Positions 47,561-60,579 of a DNA stretch of 64,000 nucleotides are shown in pieces; the stretch's first letter is position 1, and each line of letters starts with the position of its first letter. Source of the DNA: Siphonodentalium dalli (taxonomy: Eukaryota; Mollusca; Scaphopoda; Gadilida; Siphonodentaliidae). The notes beneath the pieces were generated by a model. The model was not told the DNA's origin and did no database searches. It saw only the letters and a list, made by a program, of their open reading frames with translations. Where the stretch lies: NCBI GenBank assembly GCA_032622095.1, contig CP136064.1:217634205-217698204 (forward strand), read 5' to 3'. The translations under genes and the position numbers were made by a program.

Positions 47561-49434
47561 AATGTATTAGTCTGGCATTAGCACGTTCGATGTGGAACTC
47601 CTGAAATTTTACTTCTGATGTTGATAGCTTTGGTAAAATATGCATGTTGTCGTTCATATTTTGGAACCATATAGAGTTTTTATGAGAAATTTCCTGCAAA
47701 AAAAAAAAAAATGCCGCACAAACTTGCCAGTGTACGAACGTATCCTCAGTAAGGTTGCAACTCGTTCGACAAAGGTATTACAATGCATGAGCAATAAACT
47801 AACCTTATGTAGTGTTAACCACTCCTATGGGGATCCTCTTCTCTTTGATATATCACTCGGAAACAACGTAACATGGAAAGGACTGGTCCCTCCTTTCATG
47901 ACTGCAAAGTCGATATGTTGCTTGGTGGTCCATATAACGGCTTATGGCCGAACAAGACTTATGCATGAAGTGTGGAAACAATGCGTACCGTGCACCACAT
48001 TATGGCACAAGAACAAGCACGCGTTATATAGTTGGTATTAATTAACACTCTATGCTGGGAACCTGTTATGGTATTAGCGGGAGGGCTTAACAAAATTGAT
48101 CAGCCTTTATGCGTAAAACTTTAGTCACAATGGCGTGATCGAAAGCTGGATCGAAACCACACAGATAATTATAAACTAACGGACGCCCACAGGATAAACC
48201 GTTAGTGATGTGTTCAGAGTTTAAACCAACTCGTCTAGGTCCGATTCGTCAGCTTCATTTTAAAGTCTGATCATGGTTTAAACGGACATGGCTCTTTGGA
48301 ACCCCAACATCATAAATATATAATTTGGTATCTCAAATCATACACACGCGGAAGATTACCCGACAAAAAGTCGTCGATATATCGCTGAAAGTACGTGTTT
48401 TGTTTCATATAATTGTCGGTCGGTTCAAATTTTTAGGTCAGCGGTCGCGTAAAAAATGCATCTGAAGACCACGTGAAGAAAGTCTAGAGATCTCGTCATG
48501 GTTTGTGTTTTACAGTTCACACATGCATATCGGAATTTCACATTAATTCACCGCGGCATGTGGGCTCGTGTAATCTGGGGTTTCTCATTCTCATATCCTT
48601 AATATTATAATAGCTTTTTGTCGTCTAATTGATATGATTACTTCTCTTCTCCAGGTCATATATCACAAGAAAACTAAGATGCATGCATCAGGTCACCCAT
48701 GAACTAATTAGCATAGAATGATTCAGTTCGGTTGCAGTTTCACAACGTTACAACTGACATACGATTACACAAGACGAGCCTTGGATGTGGAACTATGTAA
48801 GAGTGAATATTAATGTTCTAAATCACATGTTTCACATTTAGTGGTAATGGGGTCGTACTTTATTAACACGCAAGTAGTGTAATTAAGTACGGGTAATTAA
48901 AAGTAACAAATCGTTTAGTTTCTATCGTATCAGCTGAAAGGGGGTGAACAGATTGCTGGTGATGAATGTTCTCGTTAGCTGCCAATATATTGTGAATATT
49001 TGTCCCGTTACGTTTATGCACTGTAGCATTGGCGGGCCAGAGTGTGTTGACATGTTAATTGTTTGGTTCATTAATAACAGATCAGCTGGGATTTGTCGTG
49101 ATAACGTATACGTGGAAATATGCTACCTAAACGGTTAAATTAACGGTTGATCTATTACACCACCGTGTATAGTCGGTTTAAATAGGTATATTATATAGGG
49201 ACGTGTGCTCAATTTTGGTGTGGACCGATGATCGGAAGAAAAAAAATCAGAGGTTAATGTCGGCGGGCGGGAGGGCCATTTTTTCAATAATTTTTAGAGA
49301 AATTGAGCAGTTGCAGCAGCAAAAAAAAGGGTGTACAATTGGCAAATGATGAGGGGCGGTGTGACGTGTAACTAGGATTGAAATTAGATATGCAATTTGG
49401 AGATTATTGGATGAGGGATGTTATATTAATTATA
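47561..49434. other. No gene recognised
   Basis: An ATG-led frame of 133 codons (47640-48041, plus) is the longest, but its translation shows no family resemblance or conserved motif. The rest is AT-rich. A 'gtttaaac' cluster at 48220-48290 echoes the motif at 27.5 and 30.5 kb. Confidence 0.35.
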
Positions 49435-49932
49435 TTAAAGGAACGAGAGGGCTTAGTTGTCGAAAATATTCATATTTGTTCCAAACACCGTAAACAGAAA
49501 AACATTAAAACGCATACATTTTGGTTCAAATATACGATCACTATCGCTTAAACATCATGCTTACATAAAGACCTACTACATTTTACCTAAACAAGAGTCT
49601 GATTGTGTTATAGAAGGCAGCACAATGCTACTGGCTAATCACACACAAATGGTATAAACGCTCTTTATTATTTCCAAATAAGGAATTGAGCAACAAAGAA
49701 CGCTCTTTATGTTTACCATCATAATATAAAGAAACACCAGGAAAGTAACTTTTTATGCTTTGTTTACATAACAATCGTCAAATTTACGACAATAACATAC
49801 TGTTTATGAGATATTTCTCATTTGTATATTAACAAAGTCTGTCTATATTTGAATATTTTTTTCGTTTGTAGCGGTTTTTGACAGGTGGAAATATGTTCAC
49901 AGGATACCCACCAAGGCCTTCCGTACCTTTAC
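49435..49932. mobile_element. Second copy of the TTAAAGG...element, right end altered
   Basis: It matches 40136-40637 throughout, but the right tip reads ...CCTTTACGG, so the TTAA is lost. The last 92 bp are repeated at 53345-53436 because the left breakpoint of the 3.5-kb duplication falls inside this element. Confidence 0.7.
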
Positions 49933-50219
49933 GGTATACTGCAACTTTTTTTCTTTTCAATAGCAGAATACAGAATAAGAAGTGACAGAAAACACAGAAC
50001 ATTTTTTTAAATTATAAGTATTGAGCAGTAAGAAATATTTGAGTCGAGGAAACCAGTAACGAAAGGCGATATTAACATGATTTCTGTCAGAGAATAATTG
50101 TTTACGTTCCAATGAATATTAAAATGTACTGAAAACAAACTGCTAATGGGTGCCAGACTTTCATAAACACAAATTATGTATTAATGGTGTAACGACATAT
50201 TTCGTTCTTTAATGTCTCA

Positions 50220-50470
50220 AAAAAGAGGGGGTGGTGATGTTTGGATCTCTAGTTTAACGACATTTTTCGGTCTTTGTAGTTTAATGACATTTTTCGGTCT
50301 TTATAATATCTCAAGATATAGGGGGGTATTTGGATCTCTAGTTTAACGACATTTTTCGGTCTTTATAGTTTAACGACATTTTCGGTCTTTAATATCTCAA
50401 GATACAGGGGCCCTTAGGGGGGTATTTGGATCTCTAGTTTAACGACATTTTTCGGTCTTTGATAGCAAAA
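50220..50470 (+). repeat. Short tandem repeat, 'tttaacgacatttttcggtc'
   Basis: The 20-base block 'tttaacgacatttttcggtc' with small variants occurs about five times, interleaved with 'ggtatttggatctctag'. It is repeated at 53724-53974 in copy B. Confidence 0.8.
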
Positions 50471-51320
50471 TGGAAGAAGTACATCTTTGGAAAGATGTGG
50501 TGGCCCTAAAAAGGAAAGTTGTTTGGTGGTCTTGAAATACAGTTTTTCTGAACAGTCTTCCTTGATTAAAGTGATGTGAAACACTCCGACAGACACCGGG
50601 CAGAGGGATCAAATAGAAATTAAGAATAATCTTTCTCAAAGTAGTTATTTGTTACGAATATTAATTCAAATGGATGATACACAACGTCATTCTTATATAT
50701 TAGTTAAATGCAATGACTCTCGATGGCGAAATCATTTTTGTTTAATTATAGCCGATAGTTGCGCCCCGAATCGAGATGTAAATATTTACAATTTGGGGTA
50801 GTTCAGACGATGTTCTCTATGAAGTGGTGTGGTAGATTTCTTTGGAAATTTTCAGTGATGTTAGTAGAATGATAACATTCTCCAGGTTGGCAAAGTGCCT
50901 GAGCACTAACTTATCAATTTCTCGCACCCGAAAAAGTCCATAACAAGTCCATAATATGTCTTTAAGCATATATATAAATCTCAGAAAACAAAAATTCTAA
51001 AGCATTAAACGATTTGCTATATTTCCAGGGCATATATTTCATCTGATTTTGCTTTTTGCTGATATATACTTTTTCAAGAGAATCCAGGGTAATTTGCGAG
51101 AATATTTACGAGAATCTAGATTTGGATTCTCGCCGAAATATAAGCCCAGTGTGCCTGAAGTGTGCCTAAATGGCATAAATTGTACCGTGGTTCCCATGTT
51201 CGCCAAAGTGGCATAAATTTATTTCAGGATAATCATACTAATAGGCATTCATTTATATCACTGATATCAGGACAAAAAATAGCCATTTCCATTGCATGGA
51301 ACAGAAAAGAGCGTTATTGT

Positions 51321-51665
51321 TTATCGGTGTTGTTTTTGGAAGTGGTGGTAGTTCAATTTTATACGTTTCGACCCCCAATAAGTATTTCCGAACAAATGAA
51401 TTATTAACAAGCGTGACATGACATCATTGACGAAGATAATTAACACCGATCTACGAGAAGTAGCCAAATACCTTAAGGTAATTGACAGTCTTTCGGCTGC
51501 TATTATCTGATTATTGATAATCTCATGTTGGTATCCTGCTTCTCTATAGGAATCAGATTGCGTTTCTAGAGTCGGGGAGCGAGTACACCGTGGAATGCTA
51601 AAGGTGAAGGTAACTGAAGAATGACCTTCACCTGATACACGCGACACGTTATTAAAGGATGACAT
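51321..51665 (-). pseudogene. PIF/Harbinger transposase N-terminal fragment (copy A)
   Basis: This is a 114-codon open stretch from an ATG. Residues 54-69, IIAAERLSITLRYLAT, match the hallmark 'i...ERLaiTLRyLATG(d)S' segment near the N-terminus of PIF/Harbinger-type transposases (HARBI1 family). After it the usual Gly-Asp-Ser and the helix-turn-helix-like continuation are lost (SRRSVLII...), and none of the catalytic DDE region is present. The first 50 residues are Ser/Thr-rich and could be a normal N-terminus. It is probably a relic, although the segment could be an exon of a longer broken gene. Confidence 0.55.
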
Positions 51666-52609
51666 CCCGTTTATTTGATTTGTACATAATATCTAAATGA
51701 CTAAATTTAGCAATCGCAGAAAATGGCAACACGCCAACTACTAGAGTAACACAACAAAGGATTATTGAAATCTCCGATTATACAAATAAACTTCGCAGGT
51801 GCGGTGGATATTTGCAGACCTGATCTTAACCATCGTGTTATCAACACAAAATAGACTATTATTTATCAAATGACATCGCCATCATAAATTAAATAAATGA
51901 AACAAGTCAATACAAATTTCTCTGTCTGGACTGATAATAGGGATTTTAGGTGAAAATGTCATATTCAAGTACAATGTTTATAGTTAGTCTCATATGAAAG
52001 ATTATGAATCGCAGATCACAAAACTTTTTACAGAACAAAAAAATTCCATCTAGTTTCCTAGTTATGGTTAATCGAAGGTCGAAAAACCACTGATATTTTT
52101 TGTCACGTGGGCCTCAGTGCATTATGACTAAATAGGCTGAAGAGGAACGGCCCCAAAATGGGTGTTTTTGGGTACTTTTTCGGAATAAATTTTGCTTTAA
52201 TTTTGCATAACTTAACAAATATTTGACGGATTATGCTGAAATTTGGTACCATACCTTCGGGATAGATTTTCACATATGTCAAGGTTTTCGCGAACATCAC
52301 ACCATGTGAACTTGCCTAATTTGCATCTAATTTGCATATTATATATCTAGTTGCCGAGACTAATGAGCTGGAAATTTAATGTGAAAGCAAACAAATACCA
52401 CAATAATGAATGTAATATGGGTCTATTTCGATGATAAGGGGGCATTTTTGATCTTTAAACAATAATTTGTCCATTATAATACCAAATTTATGTATGAATG
52501 AAAGTGTCAATGACACTGTAGCTCAACTTGGAAAGGGAATAATTTAATGTATTACAGTCAATGGAGCGATTATGAATGTGGAAAGTTGAATGTCTAATAC
52601 TAGTTTATA

Positions 52610-53344
52610 GACATGAAGAGAAAAGTAAAATCCAAGATGGCTGCTGACGGCCATGTCTTCGGCCGAATGACCCCAAAATGATTGTATCCCATCCGCATGT
52701 CATCGTTAACATCCATGACAAATTTTATGACGATCAGACTAAAGGTACGACCTGTAGCCCATGCTAAAGAATTTAGTCATACAAAGAGTAAAATCCAAGA
52801 TGGCTGCTGGCGGCCATGCTTTTTGGACAAATGACCCCAAAATGACTCGTTCCCATCTACATGTCATTGCTAACATCCATGACAAATGTTATGATGATCA
52901 GACTAAAGGTACGACCTGTAGCCCGTGCTAAAGAATTTAGTCATACAAAGAGTAAAATCCAAGATGGCTGCAGCGGTCATGTTTTTTGGCCGAATGACCC
53001 CAAAATTAATCGTTCCCATCTACATGTCAATATTAACATCCATGATAAATTTTATGTTGATCAGACGAACAGTACGACCTGTAGCCTGTGCTAATGGATT
53101 GAATTTTGAAATCAAAGATGGCCACTGGCGGCCATGTTTTTCATCCAAATGACCCCAAAATGACTCGTTCCCATCTAGATTCCAATTTCAACAGCCACGA
53201 AAAATTTCATGATGATAAGACTCAAGGTACTACCTGTAGTCCGTGCTAAAGGATTTAGTCATACAAAGAGTAAAATCCAAGATGGCTTCTGGTGGCCATG
53301 TTTTTTGGCTGAATGACCCCAAAATGACTCGTTCCCATCTACAT
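52610..53344 (+). repeat. Tandem array of about 160-bp units (aagatggc...ggccat), copy A part
   Basis: The word 'aagatgg' starts at 52634, 52797, 52961, 53114 and 53279, giving units of 163, 164, 153 and 165 bp. Each carries 'aatgaccccaaaatgactcg' and 'gtacgacctgtagcc'. The array is cut at 53344 by the duplication junction. Confidence 0.9.
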
Positions 53345-56300
53345 GTCTATATTTGAATATTTTTTTCGTTTGTAGCGGTTTTTGACAGGTGGAAATATGT
53401 TCACAGGATACCCACCAAGGCCTTCCGTACCTTTACGGTATACTGCAACTTTTTTTCTTTTCAATAGCAGAATACAGAATAAGAAGTGACAGAAAACACA
53501 GAACATTTTTTTAAATTATAAGTATTGAGCAGTAAGAAATATTTGAGTCGAGGAAACCAGTAACGAAAGGCGATATTAACATGATTTCTGTCAGAGAATA
53601 ATTGTTTACGTTCCAATGAATATTAAAATGTACTGAAAACAAACTGCTAATGGGTGCCAGACTTTCATAAACACAAATTATGTATTAATGGTGTAACGAC
53701 ATATTTCGTTCTTTAATGTCTCAAAAAAGAGGGGGTGGTGATGTTTGGATCTCTAGTTTAACGACATTTTTCGGTCTTTGTAGTTTAATGACATTTTTCG
53801 GTCTTTATAATATCTCAAGATATAGGGGGGTATTTGGATCTCTAGTTTAACGACATTTTTCGGTCTTTATAGTTTAACGACATTTTCGGTCTTTAATATC
53901 TCAAGATACAGGGGCCCTTAGGGGGGTATTTGGATCTCTAGTTTAACGACATTTTTCGGTCTTTGATAGCAAAATGGAAGAAGTACATCTTTGGAAAGAT
54001 GTGGTGGCCCTAAAAAGGAAAGTTGTTTGGTGGTCTTGAAATACAGTTTTTCTGAACAGTCTTCCTTGATTAAAGTGATGTGAAACACTCCGACAGACAC
54101 CGGGCAGAGGGATCAAATAGAAATTAAGAATAATCTTTCTCAAAGTAGTTATTTGTTACGAATATTAATTCAAATGGATGATACACAACGTCATTCTTAT
54201 ATATTAGTTAAATGCAATGACTCTCGATGGCGAAATCATTTTTGTTTAATTATAGCCGATAGTTGCGCCCCGAATCGAGATGTAAATATTTACAATTTGG
54301 GGTAGTTCAGACGATGTTCTCTATGAAGTGGTGTGGTAGATTTCTTTGGAAATTTTCAGTGATGTTAGTAGAATGATAACATTCTCCAGGTTGGCAAAGT
54401 GCCTGAGCACTAACTTATCAATTTCTCGCACCCGAAAAAGTCCATAACAAGTCCATAATATGTCTTTAAGCATATATATAAATCTCAGAAAACAAAAATT
54501 CTAAAGCATTAAACGATTTGCTATATTTCCAGGGCATATATTTCATCTGATTTTGCTTTTTGCTGATATATACTTTTTCAAGAGAATCCAGGGTAATTTG
54601 CGAGAATATTTACGAGAATCTAGATTTGGATTCTCGCCGAAATATAAGCCCAGTGTGCCTGAAGTGTGCCTAAATGGCATAAATTGTACCGTGGTTCCCA
54701 TGTTCGCCAAAGTGGCATAAATTTATTTCAGGATAATCATACTAATAGGCATTCATTTATATCACTGATATCAGGAAAAAAAATAGCCATTTCCATTGCA
54801 TGGAACAGAAAAGAGCGTTATTGTTTATCGGTGTTGTTTTTGGAAGTGGTGGTAGTTCAATTTTATACGTTTCGACCCCCAATAAGTATTTCCGAACAAA
54901 TGAATTATTAACAAGCGTGACATGACATCATTGACGAAGATAATTAACACCGATCTACGAGAAGTAGCCAAATACCTTAAGGTAATTGACAGTCTTTCGG
55001 CTGCTATTATCTGATTATTGATAATCTCATGTTGGTATCCTGCTTCTCTATAGGAATCAGATTGCGTTTCTAGAGTCGGGGAGCGAGTACACCGTGGAAT
55101 GCTAAAGGTGAAGGTAACTGAAGAATGACCTTCACCTGATACACGCGACACGTTATTAAAGGATGACATCCCGTTTATTTGATTTGTACATAATATCTAA
55201 ATGACTAAATTTAGCAATCGCAGAAAATGGCAACACGCCAACTACTAGAGTAACACAACAAAGGATTATTGAAATCTCCGATTATACAAATAAACTTCGC
55301 AGGTGCGGTGGATATTTGCAGACCTGATCTTAACCATCGTGTTATCAACACAAAATAGACTATTATTTATCAAATGACATCGCCATCATAAATTAAATAA
55401 ATGAAACAAGTCAATACAAATTTCTCTGTCTGGACTGATAATAGGGATTTTAGGTGAAAATGTCATATTCAAGTACAATGTTTATAGTTAGTCTCATATG
55501 AAAGATTATGAATCGCAGATCACAAAACTTTTTACAGAACAAAAAAATTCCATCTAGTTTCCTAGTTATGGTTAATCGAAGGTCGAAAAACCACTGATAT
55601 TTTTTGTCACGTGGGCCTCAGTGCATTATGACTAAATAGGCTGAAGAGGAACGGCCCCAAAATGGGTGTTTTTGGGTACTTTTTCGGAATAAATTTTGCT
55701 TTAATTTTGCATAACTTAACAAATATTTGACGGATTATGCTGAAATTTGGTACCATACCTTCGGGATAGATTTTCACATATGTCAAGGTTTTCGCGAACA
55801 TCACACCATGTGAACTTGCCTAATTTGCATCTAATTTGCATATTATATATCTAGTTGCCGAGACTAATGAGCTGGAAATTTAATGTGAAAGCAAACAAAT
55901 ACCACAATAATGAATGTAATATGGGTCTATTTCGATGATAAGGGGGCATTTTTGATCTTTAAACAATAATTTGTCCATTATAATACCAAATTTATGTATG
56001 AATGAAAGTGTCAATGACACTGTAGCTCAACTTGGAAAGGGAATAATTTAATGTATTACAGTCAATGGAGCGATTATGAATGTGGAAAGTTGAATGTCTA
56101 ATACTAGTTTATAGACATGAAGAGAAAAGTAAAATCCAAGATGGCTGCTGACGGCCATGTCTTCGGCCGAATGACCCCAAAATGATTGTATCCCATCCGC
56201 ATGTCATCGTTAACATCCATGACAAATTTTATGACGATCAGACTAAAGGTACGACCTGTAGCCCATGCTAAAGAATTTAGTCATACAAAGAGTAAAATCC

Positions 56301-56848
56301 AAGATGGCTGCTGGCGGCCATGCTTTTTGGACAAATGACCCCAAAATGACTCGTTCCCATCTACATGTCATTGCTAACATCCATGACAAATGTTATGATG
56401 ATCAGACTAAAGGTACGACCTGTAGCCCGTGCTAAAGAATTTAGTCATACAAAGAGTAAAATCCAAGATGGCTGCAGCGGTCATGTTTTTTGGCCGAATG
56501 ACCCCAAAATTAATCGTTCCCATCTACATGTCAATATTAACATCCATGATAAATTTTATGTTGATCAGACGAACAGTACGACCTGTAGCCTGTGCTAATG
56601 GATTGAATTTTGAAATCAAAGATGGCCACTGGCGGCCATGTTTTTCATCCAAATGACCCCAAAATGACTCGTTCCCATCTAGATTCCAATTTCAACAGCC
56701 ACGAAAAATTTCATGATGATAAGACTCAAGGTACTACCTGTAGTCCGTGCTAAAGGATTTAGTCATACAAAGAGTAAAATCCAAGATGGCTTCTGGTGGC
56801 CATGTTTTTTGGCTGAATGACCCCAAAATGACTCGTTCCCATCTACAT
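53345..56848 (+). repeat. Tandem duplication, copy B (3,504 bp)
   Basis: This is the second copy. After 56848 the satellite array simply carries on (cattattaacattcatg...), so copy B keeps the original right flank and copy A the original left flank. Confidence 0.95.
54825..55169 (-). pseudogene. PIF/Harbinger transposase N-terminal fragment (copy B)
   Basis: This is identical in translation to the fragment in copy A. It owes its presence to the 3,504-bp tandem duplication, not to separate transposition. Confidence 0.55.
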
Positions 56849-56990
56849 GTCATTATTAACATTCATGACAAATTTTATGATGATCAGACTAAAGGTACGA
56901 CCTGTAGCCTGTGCTAAAGGATTTAGTCATGCAAAGAGTAAAATCTAAGATGGCTGCCGGCGGCCATGTTTTTGGCCAAAACTTTACAAA
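56114..56990 (+). repeat. Tandem array of about 160-bp units, copy B part and native end
   Basis: This repeats the array of copy A and continues for about one more unit beyond 56848, ending near 56990. A 'ttgcataacttaaaaaatat' segment follows that also precedes the array (about 52200-52330 and 55700-55830), so the array sits between two related flanks. Confidence 0.85.
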
Positions 56991-56999
56991 GTAAAGTTG

Positions 57000-58350
57000 A
57001 GCTAATAAGTAATAATAGATATGCAAATTAAGCCACGCCCACTTTTTCGCAATAAATTTTGCTTTAATTTTGCATAACTTAAAAAATATTTGACGGATTA
57101 AGCTGAAATTTGGTACATATCTTCGGGATAGATTTTCACATATGCCAAGGTCATCGCGAACATCACACCATGTGACCTTATCTAATTTGCATCTAATTTG
57201 CATATTATATATCTAGTTACCGAGACTAATGAGATGGAAAATTAATGTGAAAGCAAACAAATACCATAATAATGAAGGTAATATGGGTCTATTTCGATGC
57301 AAAAAGGTCATTTATGATCTTTAACCAATAATTTGTCCATTATGATTATCATACCAAATTTATCTATGAATAATTAATAATAGATATGCAAATTAGGCCA
57401 AGAAACAACTACATGTACATGTATAGTTAGGTTTACTATATGCTAATAGTATCAGGAGACTTTTGAACCATTTTCAGAGACATTGATAAAAACCAATGAC
57501 ATTTATGAGTTATACCTACTTGTAGTCTATGCTTATGAACTATGGAACAATATGGTTTACATATAATAGTGCTGTGTTTAATTAATAATTAATCAACTAT
57601 ATTGAATAATCATGACAGCCCTACCATTTGAAGTTTATTTGGAAAAAATTTCTGTCTGGCTGACAGATATAAGTAAACCATGAAGAGACGCTCGCCATCT
57701 CTGGTTCAACCATTTTCCTGCCCATTGGCAGTTATTGTACTTGCATATGTTCTGCCCCGTAAATTCTTCAAACATCCCATTGGGCCCAAAAACATCTCCC
57801 ACCAGACCTCAGCGACTGGGTCCACTGCCGTGAGGCCAACCAACACAGCCCAGTGTATACTCCGCACGAGGCCTGGTGCCCGGCTGGTGGGACCAGCATA
57901 GTATGTAATATAATTGGTGTGTCGTGACATGGCCTGTCGACTGATAAAACATTGGATCTCGCTTCCATCAACCTCTCGATATATAAAAGTCATATCTTCA
58001 AAATTTGAAAACAATAGCCAATAATATTTAGTGTGATTTTAAATGATAATTTCTTCATATTTGACAGGATTGTGTAAAAGATGTAGCTGAAGGCACTGGA
58101 AATTAATTATTCATTTAAAGCAGTGAATTATTTGGCCTGGAATATAAAGCTGGGATTATACTGAAATAATTACATTCACTTCATTCTCTATAGACGTACA
58201 AGTATTTTGTCATTGATTTATAAAATGCTATCAAATGTATTTAAGTAGGATAATTACAGAAGGTCAGAAGTGAACTTACAAAGTTCCAAATATTTAAAAT
58301 TTAATGATATTTCCAGCTTAAATGCACTGTGATGTAATTATAAATAATGA
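57000..58350. other. No gene firmly recognised; GC-richer open block at 57680-58014
   Basis: Around 57700-57900 GC rises well above the background and both strands are open. The plus reading from ATG 57680 gives 73 codons ending RTRPGARLVGPA. The minus reading (58014-57706) contains VRSIHWAVLVGLTAVDPVAE. One of these may be a relic of a real exon or retrocopy, but I cannot say which. The rest is AT-rich. Confidence 0.3.
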
Positions 58351-58351
58351 T

Positions 58352-58459
58352 CTTTGTTTCCTAATGTAATAACACAGTTTAAAGGCATCATGTGGAATAC
58401 AAAATGTTTGTGATTCGGTATGATGCCTTTAAACTGTGTTATTACATTAGGAAACAAAG
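58352..58459. repeat. Hairpin with 40-bp perfect arms
   Basis: The segment 58352-58391 is the inverse of 58420-58459 (ctttgtttcctaatgtaata against its complement), with a 28-base loop. It contains 'tttaaaggcatcat'. It is probably a small MITE. Confidence 0.75.
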
Positions 58460-58557
58460 ACTATTTCCAAGTTAAGTGTAAAAGTACATGTAACTGTTAG
58501 AGCATATGTTAGGATACAATAATTTATATGCATGTGGCAGGATAATGAGCGTATCTG

Positions 58558-59402
58558 GAGATGTCGGCCCGCACGAAGACGGCCCCATATGAAGACGGCC
58601 CCATTAATGTAGATGGGCAGACAGTATTGTCATGCGTCTGACAAATATATATCATATATAGAGGATCTCACATGAGTTCCTATTTTATACGGAATTTATC
58701 AACCGAGTTCACTAAATTCGATTTGAGCCGAGGTTTACCGAGGCTCAAATAGAATTTAGAGGACGAGGTTGATAAATTACGTATAAAATAGGACGAGTGT
58801 GAGATACCTTTTATCACATGATCAAATAAACCCGAAGCAACGCGAAATATTCATCGAAAACAACAATCATAAACTACAGCGATCGCAAGTTATTTGAAGA
58901 ACGCCGTGACGTCATCGCACGCGCTGATATTAAACGTGTCTATTACCGATAATTATGAAACTGCTTTTATGGCCAAATTATGTGATAAATATATTTATAA
59001 AAAACAATGATATACCGGTATATAGTTGCCTACAGACAATGAAAGAAAGCTGGTAAGTACTGTTGATTGCTGCTTAGCGAATGAAGCCATTAGTTCAAAT
59101 ATTTAACGTATAGAAGCTGTATAGAGACAGAGATTTGACAACAAGCCAGCTACTCAATAGGGTCGCCGAGATTTCGGCACCCATATATAACTGACAACAC
59201 AGTGACAGTGACAACGACGACGTTTGAATTTATTGTTAATTGTATTAATATAATCTTGTCATTATTATTATTAGTTTCATATTTCATATCATCATATAAA
59301 TTAAAAAACGATTTAAAACAATGTTTCTGTTATATATGGGGCCGACTTCGTGCGGGGCCGTCATCGTATGGGGCCAACTTCGCACGGGGCCGACTTCTCC
59401 TG
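58558..59402. mobile_element. Inverted-repeat element with sub-repeated ends
   Basis: The left end GGAGATGTCGGCCC... and the right end ...GGGGCCGACTTCTCC are inverted. Both contain several copies of a block of about 18 bases like GACGGCCCCAT(A)CGAAG (two to three on the left, four on the right). Inside, 58662-58810 forms a long hairpin (centre gagccgaggtttaccgaggctc). No coding capacity was recognised. Confidence 0.65.
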
Positions 59403-60009
59403 TATTCATAAAGAGCCCTGCAGTTAGAGAAGGTTGACTCTAACACATCAGCGACTGATAGTGATACATGTTTTATATCAGTACTCACTACAGGACATGT
59501 TTAAATAAAAAAAAACACCTCAACTCAAGAATAAGGTAAAGGTATTATTCCAGATTCTTATATAAATCATAATCCCCATGTAAAAATGTCATTCTAATTA
59601 AAAATCAGTTAGGCCTAGCCCTAGAAGTAGTACACACTTATCAAGCCACACTCAATGGCACTTGTCAGATGTTGATTTTGTTTCTTCTTAAAAATTTCAA
59701 TTTACTTTCATTTTCAACTTGCAATTGAATTGTGCAAAGATTGGGTTAACTTAAATACATTTCTGACTGAAGTTTTACTGCCATTAGCCGATGATTAGGA
59801 ATGAATAAATACTCGAGAAAAACAATTAATCAATATCCACCAGCGTCATAGTACACAAACACGCACATGCAGTTGTTAACGTTTCTTCTTATAAATTTGC
59901 ATTTGTTTACAAACAATGCCGAGTCAAAACGGGGAATTCCCTGCCATTCCAATGTTCGACTCCAACCAAGTTGACCTACTCATTTTCACGCGATAACAGC
60001 CGCTGAGCG

Positions 60010-60579
60010 CAGGGGGGGGGGGGGGTGAAAAAATTTCTTCCGGCACGTATGCCGGGGTGGGTGGGTGGTCAAAGCCACCAACAAGCAATTTTTTCCGCAA
60101 CTAAAAAAATAAATTCATGCTTGTTTTTAGTGTTTTGGCAATGAGTTGGGCTTCAAAACCACTTTGAATCAGTTTGAATGAGAGAAATAATGTAATTCTA
60201 ACTGGTAAACTGACTGCAGGCAGTTATCGTGTTGTATTTTGTTGCAAATTTTGAAATCCAAGATGGTCGCTGGCAGCCATGTTTTTTTGGCCGAATGACC
60301 TCAAAATTACTCATTCCTATTTACATGTCCATGTTAACATCCATGATAAATAGTATGCACAGAAATTCATATACAGCTGTTTACAGTGAATTTCCCCCCG
60401 CAAATCTCTGTTTTAGTGTTAAAAGGGGGGGTGGGTGTCAAAAAATGGTCGGAAAAAACTGCCGAAAACGGAAACAAATTTGGCGGTGGGGGTGGGTGGG
60501 TACAAAAAATGATCGAAAGGGAAAAAATGCCATACGTGCCTGAAATATTTTTCCGACCCCCCCCCCCCCCCCCCCCCAG
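60010..60579. mobile_element. hAT-like MITE, copy 2 (570 bp) with perfect 8-bp target duplication
   Basis: It starts CAGGGGG and ends CCCCCAG, flanked by GCTGAGCG on both sides (60002-60009 and 60580-60587). It matches 20060-20634 along its length, including GGCACGTATGCC near the left end, CATACGTGCC near the right end and the internal 'aagatggtcgctggcagcca' monomer (about 60259-60370). CAGGG termini with 8-bp duplications are typical of hAT elements. Confidence 0.88.

Larger units (their letters stand above)
49841..53344 (+). repeat. Tandem duplication, copy A (3,504 bp)
   Basis: This is repeated directly at 53345-56848 with an exact offset of 3,504. I saw one difference (C at 51273, A at 54777). 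The copies meet at a GTCT/GTC microhomology: the start lies in the TTAA element, the end lies in the aagatggc tandem array. Confidence 0.95.

Noticed and set aside
47640-48041. 133-codon plus-strand frame from an ATG
   Set aside because: There is no recognisable motif and no splice or promoter context, and it includes a poly-A-encoded lysine run. A chance frame is more likely.
52103-52300. Small minus-strand frame (65 codons) repeated at 55607-55804
   Set aside because: It is part of a dispersed repeat, also seen at about 57050-57200 in diverged form; the open frame is not conserved there.
52610-56990. CRISPR-like array
   Set aside because: The repeats are long, contiguous, diverged satellite units without spacers, in a eukaryotic intron-rich context.
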